Made by a program: the position numbers and the translations under genes | Notes under the pieces: generated by a model | Told to the model about the DNA's origin: nothing | The model's input: only the letters and a program-made list of their open reading frames with translations | Databases searched by the model: none | In this document: piece by piece, positions 1 through 5,633 of the stretch | How the letters are laid out: each line of letters begins with the position of its first letter | Numbering within the stretch: position 1 is the stretch's first letter | From: DASYYE01 sp035946955 | GTDB taxonomy: Bacteria > Actinomycetota > Actinomycetes > Streptosporangiales > Streptosporangiaceae | NCBI GenBank assembly: GCA_035946955.1 | Contig: DASYYE010000132.1 | Location: forward strand, 1-8,820 | DNA length: 8,820 bases | Direction of reading: 5' to 3'

Positions 1-1929
1 AGCGGTACACAGGGCGCCTTCGGACGCCCGGGCGGGCGGCCTTCGCGTGGCCGCAAGTCGCGCAAGCAGCGCCGCCAGGAGTTCGACAACATGCAGGCCC
101 CGGCCATCGGTGGCGTGCAGGTCCCGCGTGGCAACGGCCAGGTCATCCGGCTGTCGCGGGGCGCGTCACTGAGCGACTTCGCCGACAAGATCGGCGTGAA
201 CCCCGCATCGCTCGTCCAGGTGCTGTTCCACCTCGGCGAGATGGTCACCGCCACCCAGTCGGTCAACGACGACACCCTGCAACTGCTCGGTGCCGAGTTG
301 AACTACAACGTGGAGGTCGTGTCCCCCGAAGAGGAGGACAGGGAGCTCCTGGAGTCGTTCCACATCGGGTTCGGTGAGGACGAGGGCGGCGAGGACGAGC
401 TCGAGGCGCGGCCGCCGGTGGTCACTGTCATGGGCCACGTCGACCACGGCAAGACCAAGCTGCTGGACGCCATCAGGCACACCAACGTGGTGGCCGGCGA
501 GGCGGGTGGCATCACCCAGCACATCGGCGCCTACCAGGTCACCACCTCGGTCGACAACCACGAGCGGAAGATCACATTCATCGACACCCCCGGTCACGAG
601 GCGTTCACCGCCATGCGTGCCCGCGGTGCCGAGACCACCGACCTGGTCGTGCTCGTGGTGGCCGCCGACGACGGCGTCAAGCCGCAGACCACCGAGGCGC
701 TCAACCACGCCCAGGCGGCCGGTGTGCCGGTTGTGGTGGCGGTCAACAAGATCGACAAGGAAGGCGCCGACCCGCAGCGGGTGCGCGCGCAGCTCACCGA
801 GTACGGCCTGGTCGCTGAGGAGTTCGGCGGCACCACGCAGTTCGTCGACGTCTCCGCCAAGGAGGGCCTTGGCATCGACACCCTGCTCGAGGCGATCGTC
901 CTGACCGCCGACGCCGAGCTGGACCTGCGGGCCAACCCGGACCAGGACGCGCAGGGTGTCGCCATCGAGGCACACCTGGACAAGGGCCGCGGCCCGGTGG
1001 CGACCGTCCTCGTCCAGCGCGGCACGCTGCACGTGGGTGACTCGATCGTGGCTGGCGAGGCGTTTGGCCGGGTGCGGGCGATGCTGGACGAGAACGGCGG
1101 CACCGTGGCGGAGGCGCTGCCCTCACGGCCGGTGCTCGTGCTCGGGCTCACCGCCGTGCCCGGCGCGGGTGACAGCTTCCTGGTCGTCCCCGACGACCGG
1201 ATGGCACGCCAGATCGCCGAACGCCGCGAAGCCCGGGAGCGCAGCGCCATGTTCGCGCAGCGCCGCCCGAGGGTCACTCTGGAAGACCTGGAGTCGGCAC
1301 TCAAGTCGGGCGAGCGGCAGGAACTGCGGCTCATCATCAAGGGCGACGTGTCCGGTTCGGTCGAGGCGCTGGAAGACGCGCTGCTCAAGATCGACGTCGG
1401 CGAGGACGTGGTCCTGCGGGTGATCGGCCGTGGCGTGGGTGCCATCACGCAGGACGACGTGAACCTGGCGATCGCCTCCGACGCGGTGGTCGTGGGCTTC
1501 AATGTCCGCCCCGCCGGGCGGGCCGGCGAACTCGCCAAGCGCGAGGGTGTCGACATCCGCTACTACACGGTCATCTACCAGGCCATCGACGAGGTCGAGG
1601 CGGCCCTCAAGGGCATGCTCAAGCCCGAGTTCGAAGAGGTCCAGCTCGGCACGGCCCAGGTCCGCGAGGTCTTCCGGGTGCCACGGGTCGGAAACGTGGC
1701 TGGCTGCATCGTCCGTTCCGGCACTATCAACCGCGGCAGCAGGGCCCGCCTGGTCCGCGACGGTGTGGTGGTGTCCGAATCGCTGAGCGTCGACTCACTG
1801 CGGCGCTTCAAGGACGACGTGACCGAGGTCCGCGAGGGCTACGAGTGCGGTATCGGGGTCGGCTACAGCGACATCAAGGTCGAGGACGTGATCGAGACCT
1901 ACGAGATGCGGGAGAAGCCACGCGACTAG
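1..1929 (+). CDS. infB: Translation initiation factor IF-2, 5'-truncated by window edge
   Basis: IF-2 is the GTPase that brings initiator fMet-tRNA to the 30S subunit and promotes 50S joining. The reading frame is open from base 1 and ends at TAG 1927-1929, giving 642 visible residues, so the start lies upstream. The first 30 codons are rich in Arg/Gly/Lys, the end of the basic linker. An IF2_N-type domain follows (about 136-330). The G domain shows G1 GHVDHGKT (433-456), the switch region with GGITQHIGAY, G3 DTPGH (583-597), G4 NKID (745-756) and G5 SAK (853-861). Domains II to IV fill the rest, including RLIIKGDVSGSVEAL and the C-terminal domain ending in MREKPRD. All GTPase motifs are intact. 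An internal ATG at 91 is not the start, because conserved IF-2 sequence continues upstream of it. It heads the ylxP-rbfA-truB group. Confidence 0.98.
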   Translation, partial: SGTQGAFGRPGGRPSRGRKSRKQRRQEFDNMQAPAIGGVQVPRGNGQVIRLSRGASLSDFADKIGVNPASLVQVLFHLGEMVTATQSVNDDTLQLLGAELNYNVEVVSPEEEDRELLESFHIGFGEDEGGEDELEARPPVVTVMGHVDHGKTKLLDAIRHTNVVAGEAGGITQHIGAYQVTTSVDNHERKITFIDTPGHEAFTAMRARGAETTDLVVLVVAADDGVKPQTTEALNHAQAAGVPVVVAVNKIDKEGADPQRVRAQLTEYGLVAEEFGGTTQFVDVSAKEGLGIDTLLEAIVLTADAELDLRANPDQDAQGVAIEAHLDKGRGPVATVLVQRGTLHVGDSIVAGEAFGRVRAMLDENGGTVAEALPSRPVLVLGLTAVPGAGDSFLVVPDDRMARQIAERREARERSAMFAQRRPRVTLEDLESALKSGERQELRLIIKGDVSGSVEALEDALLKIDVGEDVVLRVIGRGVGAITQDDVNLAIASDAVVVGFNVRPAGRAGELAKREGVDIRYYTVIYQAIDEVEAALKGMLKPEFEEVQLGTAQVREVFRVPRVGNVAGCIVRSGTINRGSRARLVRDGVVVSESLSVDSLRRFKDDVTEVREGYECGIGVGYSDIKVEDVIETYEMREKPRD

Positions 1930-1934
1930 CAAGC

Positions 1935-1973
1935 CTGGCCCATGCCCGGGGACATGCCCCAGGCACGGGCCGG
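1935..1973 (+). other. Strong imperfect stem-loop directly after infB
   Basis: Bases 1938-1951 pair with 1957-1970 around the 5-base loop ACATG. Twelve of 14 positions are Watson-Crick; the two mismatches are 1947/1961 and 1942/1966. Outward, 1937-1971 and 1935-1973 pair, with a G·U at 1936-1972. The hairpin begins 8 bases after the infB stop. No T-run follows (the next bases are GTGAGCCT), so a classical intrinsic terminator is not shown. It could be a partial terminator, an RNA-processing site or a 3'-end stabiliser separating infB from ylxP expression. It also covers the ATGs at 1942 and 1954, which argues against those as ylxP starts. The structure is clear from the sequence; the function is inference. 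Confidence 0.5.
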
Positions 1974-1992
1974 TGAGCCTAGGCAGGGCGCC

Positions 1993-2292
1993 GTGTACGT
2001 GGGAGCCCTGACGCTGGACCTGCTGCTGGGTGACGTCCGGTCACTCAAGCAGAAGCGTTCGGTGGTCCGGTCGGTCATCGCAGAGGTGCACCGCCGTTAC
2101 CCCACGGTGGCGGTGGCCGAGACCGGCAGCCTAGACCTGCACCGGCGGGCGGAGATCGGGATGGCTGCGGTGGCTTCGACCGCAGGCCACGTCAGCGAGG
2201 TGCTCCAGGCGTGCGAGCGTCTGGTCGCCCGCCTGCCCGAGGTCGAGTTGCTCTCGGCGCGGCACCGGCTGGTCAGCGACGAGGAGGAGTGA
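1993..2292 (+). CDS. ylxP: DUF503 (YlxP-like) protein
   Basis: This is a small protein of 99 residues from the chosen GTG at 1993. It belongs to the DUF503 family, whose Bacillus member YlxP is encoded in the same place between infB and rbfA. No biochemical role is firmly established; its position suggests a part in ribosome assembly or translation. Family features visible are the N-terminal VYVGALTLDLLLGDVRSLKQ stretch, KRSVVRSVIAEV, the VAVAETG segment, HRRAEIGMAAVAS and the terminal LLSARHRL. The start at 1993 is preferred because family proteins begin with M(Y/F)VG and AGGCAGG lies just upstream (1981-1987). In-frame ATGs at 1942 and 1954 would add about 17 and 13 unconserved residues, lack a Shine-Dalgarno sequence and lie inside a strong hairpin. 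Its last codons (GAGGAGGAG) form the ribosome-binding site of rbfA. Confidence 0.9.
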   Translation: MYVGALTLDLLLGDVRSLKQKRSVVRSVIAEVHRRYPTVAVAETGSLDLHRRAEIGMAAVASTAGHVSEVLQACERLVARLPEVELLSARHRLVSDEEE

Positions 2293-2297
2293 GTGTC

Positions 2298-2753
2298 ATG
2301 GATACGTCCCGTGCGGACAGACTGGCTGACCGGATCGCCATCATCGTGGCTGAGATGCTGGAACGCCGGGTCAAGGATCCGCGGCTGGGTTTCGTGACGG
2401 TCACCGACGCCCGGATGACAGGTGACCTGCGAGAGGCGACGGTCTTCTACACCGTGTACGGCTCGGACGAGGAGGAGGCGGGCACGGCCGCGGCGCTGAA
2501 GAGCGCCACCGGGCTGCTGCGCTCGGAAGTGGGCCGCCAGACCGGCCTGCGCCACACCCCTTCCCTGGAGTTCGTGCGGGACACCCTCCCCGAAGGGGCC
2601 AAGCACATGGACGAGCTCGTCATGAAGGCGCGCGCCGCCGACGAGGCCCTGTCCGTGCTGCGCGAGGGTGCCGAACACGCGGGTGACCCCGACCCGTACC
2701 GGGTCAAGGACGCCGACGCGGAAAACGGCTCGGCCGAGGACTCCGGCCAGTGA
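2298..2753 (+). CDS. rbfA: 30S ribosome-binding factor RbfA
   Basis: RbfA binds immature 30S subunits and assists 16S rRNA 5'-end maturation and late 30S assembly; it is important for cold adaptation in bacteria studied. The protein has 151 residues from ATG 2298, slightly long for the family because of an acidic C-terminal tail (about residues 135-151). The KH-like core shows RADRLADRIAIIVAEMLERR, VKDPRLGFVTVTDARMTGDL, ATVFYTVYG, the helix before VGRQTGLRHTPSLEF and the terminal MDELVMKARAADE. The start is set by the GAGGAGGAG Shine-Dalgarno sequence at 2281-2289, 8 bases upstream and inside the end of the preceding gene. Five bases separate the ylxP stop from this ATG, so translation is probably coupled. 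Its TGA overlaps the truB GTG by four bases. Confidence 0.96.
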   Translation: MDTSRADRLADRIAIIVAEMLERRVKDPRLGFVTVTDARMTGDLREATVFYTVYGSDEEEAGTAAALKSATGLLRSEVGRQTGLRHTPSLEFVRDTLPEGAKHMDELVMKARAADEALSVLREGAEHAGDPDPYRVKDADAENGSAEDSGQ

Positions 2754-3679
2754 GCGCCCCCAGTGGGCTGATCATCGTCGACAAGCCCGCTGGATGGACA
2801 TCGCATGACGTGGTCGCGCGCCTGCGCCGCCTGGCCGGGACCAGGCGGGTAGGCCACGCCGGCACGCTGGACCCGATGGCCACCGGAGTGCTGGTCGTCG
2901 GGGTCGAGAAGGCCACCCGGCTGCTCGGCCACCTCGCCCTGACCGACAAGGAGTACGAAGCCACCATCCGGCTCGGCCAGGCCACCGACACCGGCGATGC
3001 CGAGGGTTCGGTGACCTCTGGCGCCCCAGCGGCTGGCGTGGCCCTGACCGCGGTGCGGGCGGCAGCGGCTCGCCTCACGGGCGAGGTCCAGCAGGTGCCA
3101 CCGGCGGTGAGCGCGATCAAAGTCGGTGGGCGGCGGTCCTACCAGCTCGCCCGGGCCGGGAAGCCGCCGGAGCTACCGCCCAGGACTGTCACGGTCGCGG
3201 CGTTCGAGGTGCTCACGGCCAGGTGCGAAAACGACCTGCTGGACGTGGAGGTGACCGTGACCTGCTCCAGCGGTACCTATGTCCGTGCGCTCGCCCGTGA
3301 CCTGGGCGAGGCGCTGGGGGTGGGGGGCCACCTCACCAGGCTCCGCCGCAGGCGGGTCGGCCACTACGACCTCAGCCAGGCGCGGACCCTGGACCAGCTC
3401 GCCGAGGCCGCTGCCAGCGACCTGGTCATGCCGATGTCGGTAGCTGCCGCGGCCGCGTTCCCGTCCTGGCACCTGACACAGGACCAGGCGCGCTCACTGG
3501 CCTTCGGGTCGAAGCTGCCTGGGGCTGGGCTGCCGGGCGGTCCGGTGGCCGCGTTGAGCCCAGACGGCGGCCTGGTCGCGCTGGTCGAGGAGCGGGCCGG
3601 CGTGGTCCGTCCCGTCGCCGTGTTCGCCGAGCCCCCTCCAGCGGAGTTGTCTGCCGCCGAGCCCTCCCCACCGTGCTAG
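2750..3679 (+). CDS. truB: tRNA pseudouridine(55) synthase TruB
   Basis: TruB converts uridine 55 in the T-loop of most tRNAs to pseudouridine. The 309-residue product starts at GTG 2750, overlapping the rbfA stop as GTGA, which indicates translational coupling. Motifs visible are GLIIVDKPAGWTSHDVV at the N-terminus; motif II GHAGTLDPMATGVL with the catalytic Asp at residue 41 (codon 2870-2872); DKEYEATIRLGQATDTGD; VPPAVSAIKVGGRRSYQLAR; and CSSGTYVRALARDLG with the conserved Arg-Leu segment. After about residue 225 comes the actinobacterial-type C-terminal domain, ending in a Pro/Ala/Glu-rich tail. It is intact and of normal length. It is the last gene of the uninterrupted plus-strand block. 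Downstream, a minus-strand gene sits where ribF would normally follow directly. Confidence 0.97.
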   Translation: MSAPSGLIIVDKPAGWTSHDVVARLRRLAGTRRVGHAGTLDPMATGVLVVGVEKATRLLGHLALTDKEYEATIRLGQATDTGDAEGSVTSGAPAAGVALTAVRAAAARLTGEVQQVPPAVSAIKVGGRRSYQLARAGKPPELPPRTVTVAAFEVLTARCENDLLDVEVTVTCSSGTYVRALARDLGEALGVGGHLTRLRRRRVGHYDLSQARTLDQLAEAAASDLVMPMSVAAAAAFPSWHLTQDQARSLAFGSKLPGAGLPGGPVAALSPDGGLVALVEERAGVVRPVAVFAEPPPAELSAAEPSPPC

Positions 3680-3773
3680 TTCTCGCTCGCCTCCGGGGCG
3701 CCTTGAGGCACTGTCTTCCCTCGTCGCTCCTGCGCTCGCTTCTCGCTCCTCAGTCGAGACAGACCGGCCGGGC
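3680..3773. other. Pyrimidine-biased repetitive intergenic segment after truB
   Basis: No gene is visible. On the plus strand the segment is rich in short CTCGCT-type words: TTCTCGCTC occurs at 3680-3688 and again at 3740-3748, with related words between (CGTCGCTCC, GCGCTCGC). The minus strand is correspondingly GA-rich. Two small inverted repeats are present: GCCTC 3689-3693 with GAGGC 3705-3709, and CTGTCT 3711-3716 with AGACAG 3757-3762. The segment lies between convergent genes (truB on plus, the DUF952 gene on minus), so it may act in termination, but no T-run follows either repeat. It looks like an interspersed intergenic repeat of the kind common in actinobacteria; this is unproven. 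Confidence 0.35.
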
Positions 3774-3791
3774 ATGACGCGGCCTGCTTCG

Positions 3792-3836
3792 GGGCACCGG
3801 CGCGGCCGGGTGTTCGGCTTCCCCACCGCCAACCTG
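3792..3836 (+). pseudogene. Duplicated ribF fragment (flavokinase GFPTANL motif)
   Basis: These 45 bases match ribF 5102-5146 at 40 of 45 positions, with the last 23 bases identical. Translated in the same phase they read GHRRGRVFGFPTANL against GHRRGRALGFPTANL in RibF, the conserved flavokinase ATP/Mg-binding PTAN motif. Three of the five differences are at third codon positions and silent. The phase is open from ATG 3774 to TAG 3855-3857 (27 codons), but there is no Shine-Dalgarno sequence, and no RibF homology is visible on either side. Similarity stops at 3836, three bases before the last base of the convergent DUF952 gene (3840). The simplest reading is a remnant of a second, diverged ribF or of a rearrangement at this junction. 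A functional 27-residue peptide is possible but unsupported. Confidence 0.65.
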
Positions 3837-3839
3837 TGG

Positions 3840-4202
3840 TTACGGCGCGGGCGGTAGGACCGTGAAGTGGAAGTATCCCTGCGCGTCAGGCTCAAATGGG
3901 AGGGTCCGCACGACGGCGTCGCTGTTCAGCGGGCCATAGATGTGGGGGAACGGTGTCTCCCAGCCTTGGACGGGCTCATACCGGATCTCTGCGTGGACGC
4001 GGCCAGGGTCGATCACAAGGACCACCAGGTGGTCCTGCCCCTGGTAGACCGCGTTCGCCACTGGTGCGACCTGGGTGTGGGTGCTGGCGTGGATGAACCC
4101 CACGTCATCCAGGGTCTTGCCGCGTGTGGACGTCCGGTACTCGCCAGTCTCGGTTGCCTCTTCCCAGTCAGGCTGCGTGGCGATGTGGTAGATGAATTCC
4201 AT
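3840..4202 (-). CDS. DUF952 domain protein, inserted antisense between truB and ribF
   Basis: This 120-residue minus-strand protein is recognised as DUF952 from IYHIATQPDWEEA near the N-terminus, the GEYR..T..KTLDDVGFIHAS segment, the QVAPVAN motif, DHLVVLVIDPGRV, IRYEP and FPHIYGPLNSDAVV. The family fold is thought to resemble ADP-ribosyltransferase-like proteins, but no reaction can be assigned here. The start ATG (complement of 4200-4202) is preceded immediately by an in-frame TAG, which fixes it. GGGAG on the minus strand (complement of 4210-4214) lies 7 bases upstream as ribosome-binding site. The stop TAA is at 3840-3842. It is convergent with truB and divergent from ribF, so read-through from truB would be antisense to it. 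Its base composition resembles its neighbours. It has no visible signal peptide or membrane segment. Confidence 0.9.
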   Translation of the reverse strand: MEFIYHIATQPDWEEATETGEYRTSTRGKTLDDVGFIHASTHTQVAPVANAVYQGQDHLVVLVIDPGRVHAEIRYEPVQGWETPFPHIYGPLNSDAVVRTLPFEPDAQGYFHFTVLPPAP

Positions 4203-4207
4203 CTAGC

Positions 4208-4270
4208 GGCTCCCGTGGCTGGTGGACAGGCTGCCGTGGCCGGTGGACAGGCTCTCGTGGCCGGTGGGTA
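4208..4270. repeat. Three 21-bp tandem repeats upstream of the DUF952 gene
   Basis: Three adjacent 21-base units lie at 4208-4228, 4229-4249 and 4250-4270. Each has the pattern GGCT-nn-CGTGG-y-CGGTGG followed by ACA or GTA (unit 1 has CTGGTGG). Units 1 and 2 agree at 19 of 21 positions, units 2 and 3 at 17 of 21. No fourth unit is visible on either side. The first unit carries the DUF952 ribosome-binding site (complement of 4210-4214), so the array lies in the 5' region of that gene. The unit length is a multiple of three, but no credible gene reads through it. It may be a neutral slippage product or a regulator-binding array. Confidence 0.75.
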
Positions 4271-4496
4271 GCTGTGGGTGCGCTGTCCGAATCCGTGGTG
4301 GGCTGGTGTGCGGACCGGCCGCATATTCTGCCGCAGCCGCCGCGCTTGCGCGTGCTCCCTATGTCAAGCCGCTACGGGTAGGGCTGTGCGGTCGGCAGCC
4401 CGGCGGCGCCCGCGGCTGCCGGGCATGGCAGGCTTGGGCGGGAGTGCGGCAAGCGTGGCGGGCCGGTCCGCGATGGGCCGCGCACGTGGAGAGGCT
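4271..4496. other. Divergent spacer between the DUF952 gene and ribF
   Basis: This stretch should hold the promoters for the DUF952 gene (minus) and possibly ribF (plus). The only AT-rich patch is GCATATTCTG at 4321-4330. TATTCT (4324-4329) resembles a -10 element on the plus strand, but no convincing -35 lies 16-19 bases upstream, so I do not call a promoter. Closer to ribF, GGCAGCC 4394-4400 pairs with GGCTGCC 4414-4420, and an alternative GCCCGG 4398-4403 pairs with CCGGGC 4419-4424. These could be mutually exclusive leader hairpins. I see no conserved FMN riboswitch core. No gene is supported here. Confidence 0.3.
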
Positions 4497-4510
4497 GAGG
4501 AGGGCACACC

Positions 4511-5476
4511 GTGCAGCGCTGGTACGGGCTGGACGAGGTGCCCAGCGGGTGGGGGCCCTCGGTCGTGACTATCGGTGTGTTCGACGGGGTCCACTGTGGG
4601 CACCAGCGCATCGTGACGACCGCGGTTGAAATGGCCGCCCGGCTGGGACTGCCGCTGGTGGTGATGACGTTCGACCCCCATCCGGCCGAGGTGGTCCGGC
4701 CCGGCTCACGCCCGCTGATGCTGTGCACGCTCGACCGCAGGGTCCGCCTGCTGTCGGAACTCGGGCCCGATGTGGTGTGCGTGGTGCCCTTCACCCTGGA
4801 GCTGTCACGGCTCGAGCCAGAGGACTTCATCAGGGCAGCCTTGGTGGACCGGCTGCACACACGTGCGGTCGTGGTGGGAGACAACTTCCGCTTCGGTCAC
4901 CGGGCCACGGGCGACCTGGCCCTGCTGGCTGAGTTCGGTGAGAAGTACGACTTCTGCGTGGAAGGTGTGCCGCTGCTGGCCGCCGACGAGGGTGGCGCGG
5001 TGTCCTCCAGTGCTGTCCGCGCCCTCATCGCGACGGGCGACGTGGCCGCCGCTGCCCGCGACCTGGGCCGGCCACACCGGGTGGAGGGCGTAGTGGTCCC
5101 AGGGCACCGCCGCGGGCGTGCGCTCGGCTTCCCCACCGCCAACCTGCGCCCGATGCCCCACGCGGCCATCCCGGCCGACGGCGTGTATGCGGGCTGGCTG
5201 GCCGTGCTGGACCGGCAGGGGGCACAGACGCACCGATGGCCCGCGGCCATCTCGGTCGGCACCAACCCGACCTTTGGTGACGAGGACCGGATGGTGGAGG
5301 CCTATGTGCTGGACCGTGACGACCTCGAACTCTACGGCGCCCGCGTGGCGGTGGACTTCGCGGCCAGGCTGCGGGGCATGACCAGGTTCGACTCGGTGGA
5401 GGAACTGGCCACGCAGATGCGTCTCGATGTGACGCAGGCCCGCTCGCTGGTAGGTGACCCGGAGCCGGACTCGTAG
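4511..5476 (+). CDS. ribF: Bifunctional riboflavin kinase / FAD synthetase RibF
   Basis: RibF phosphorylates riboflavin to FMN and adenylylates FMN to FAD. The 321-residue product starts at GTG 4511 with a strong Shine-Dalgarno sequence, GAGGAGGG, at 4497-4504. The N-terminal FAD synthetase (nucleotidyltransferase) module shows GVFDGVHCGH (residues 22-31), TFDPHPAEV (53-61), VVGDNFRFG (121-129) and SSSAVRALIATGDV (165-178). The C-terminal riboflavin kinase module shows GHRRGRALGFPTANL (198-212), DGVYAGW (223-229), ISVGTNPTFG (247-256), VEAYVLD with the likely catalytic Glu 263, and the LRGMTRFDSVEEL helix region. Both modules are intact and the length is normal. The gene is split from truB by the minus-strand DUF952 gene, so it probably has its own promoter or depends on read-through. 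A 45-base piece of its kinase motif is duplicated at 3792-3836. Confidence 0.98.
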   Translation: MQRWYGLDEVPSGWGPSVVTIGVFDGVHCGHQRIVTTAVEMAARLGLPLVVMTFDPHPAEVVRPGSRPLMLCTLDRRVRLLSELGPDVVCVVPFTLELSRLEPEDFIRAALVDRLHTRAVVVGDNFRFGHRATGDLALLAEFGEKYDFCVEGVPLLAADEGGAVSSSAVRALIATGDVAAAARDLGRPHRVEGVVVPGHRRGRALGFPTANLRPMPHAAIPADGVYAGWLAVLDRQGAQTHRWPAAISVGTNPTFGDEDRMVEAYVLDRDDLELYGARVAVDFAARLRGMTRFDSVEELATQMRLDVTQARSLVGDPEPDS

Positions 5477-5479
5477 TGA

Positions 5480-5494
5480 CTCGTTGGTAACGAG
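5480..5494 (+). other. Perfect hairpin after ribF stop
   Basis: CTCGTT 5480-5485 pairs perfectly with AACGAG 5489-5494 around GGT, starting three bases after the ribF TAG. No T-run follows. It sits 15-30 bases upstream of the rpsO -10 candidate, in the -35 region. It could be a weak terminator of ribF or an operator; the sequence does not decide. Confidence 0.4.
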
Positions 5495-5508
5495 AGGGCC
5501 CCGGTGCG

Positions 5509-5517
5509 TGGTAGCGT
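5509..5517 (+). promoter_or_regulatory. Candidate extended -10 promoter of rpsO
   Basis: TGGTAGCGT matches the extended -10 pattern TGnTAnnnT, with the hexamer TAGCGT at 5512-5517, a form common in principal-sigma promoters of actinobacteria. No good TTGACA-like -35 lies at 16-19 bases spacing (5488-5493 is TAACGA), which is acceptable for an extended -10. Transcription would begin near 5524, exactly where the structured rpsO leader begins. The spacer lies after ribF, so rpsO-pnp may be transcribed separately from the upstream genes. Confidence 0.5.
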
Positions 5518-5523
5518 AGGCAC

Positions 5524-5604
5524 GGCCGTAATCACGGCCTGGTTAGCTGCGCCCTCAAGCGGCTGGCCATGGGGGTTCCCAGCGATGCGCTGTCGGCGGA
5601 ACCC
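5524..5604 (+). promoter_or_regulatory. Structured rpsO leader, candidate S15 autoregulatory RNA
   Basis: Three consecutive stem-loops fill the leader. H1: GGCCGT 5524-5529 with ACGGCC 5534-5539, loop AATC. H2: 5540-5550 with 5559-5569, an 11-bp RNA stem including adjacent U·G pairs at 5543-5566 and 5544-5565 and a further one at 5548-5561, with an 8-base loop. H3: GGGTTCC 5573-5579 with GGAACCC 5598-5604, stacked on CAGCG 5580-5584 with CGCTG 5588-5592, leaving the bulge TCGGC. The rpsO Shine-Dalgarno sequence follows 16 bases later. S15 is known to repress its own mRNA through different leader structures in several phyla, and it recognises G·U/G-C motifs and multi-helix junctions. The fold is seen by eye; S15 binding is inference. 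Confidence 0.5.
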
Positions 5605-5633
5605 GTTCGCAAACCACCAGAGGGGAAAGCCAC

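Noticed and set aside
166..1032. 288-codon minus-strand open frame opposite infB
   Set aside because: It is a composition artefact antisense to the conserved IF-2 G domain, rich in Val/Gly/Leu/His without family motifs.
1942..1992. Upstream ATG starts for the DUF503 gene
   Set aside because: No Shine-Dalgarno sequence, position inside a strong hairpin, and the added residues do not match the family N-terminus.
3768..3776. Short shared word GCCGGGCATG before the ribF fragment and again near 4418-4427
   Set aside because: About ten GC-rich bases can recur by chance, and similarity does not extend on either side.
3867..4271. Plus-strand open frame opposite the DUF952 gene, running into the tandem repeats
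   Set aside because: The DUF952 motifs on the minus strand are clear and its start and ribosome-binding site fit; the plus frame has no known motifs and no Shine-Dalgarno sequence.
4013..4324. Minus-strand frame reading the 21-bp repeats as PPAT-type heptapeptides
   Set aside because: It overlaps the DUF952 gene out of frame and has no ribosome-binding site; the repeated peptide simply follows from a repeat length divisible by three.
4271..4510. FMN riboswitch upstream of ribF
   Set aside because: I looked for the conserved RFN core and its multi-stem layout and did not see it; only simple GC hairpins are present.
4222..4629. Possible plus-strand gene in the spacer before ribF
   Set aside because: Arg/Ala/Gly-rich composition without motifs, and it overlaps the RibF N-terminus out of frame.
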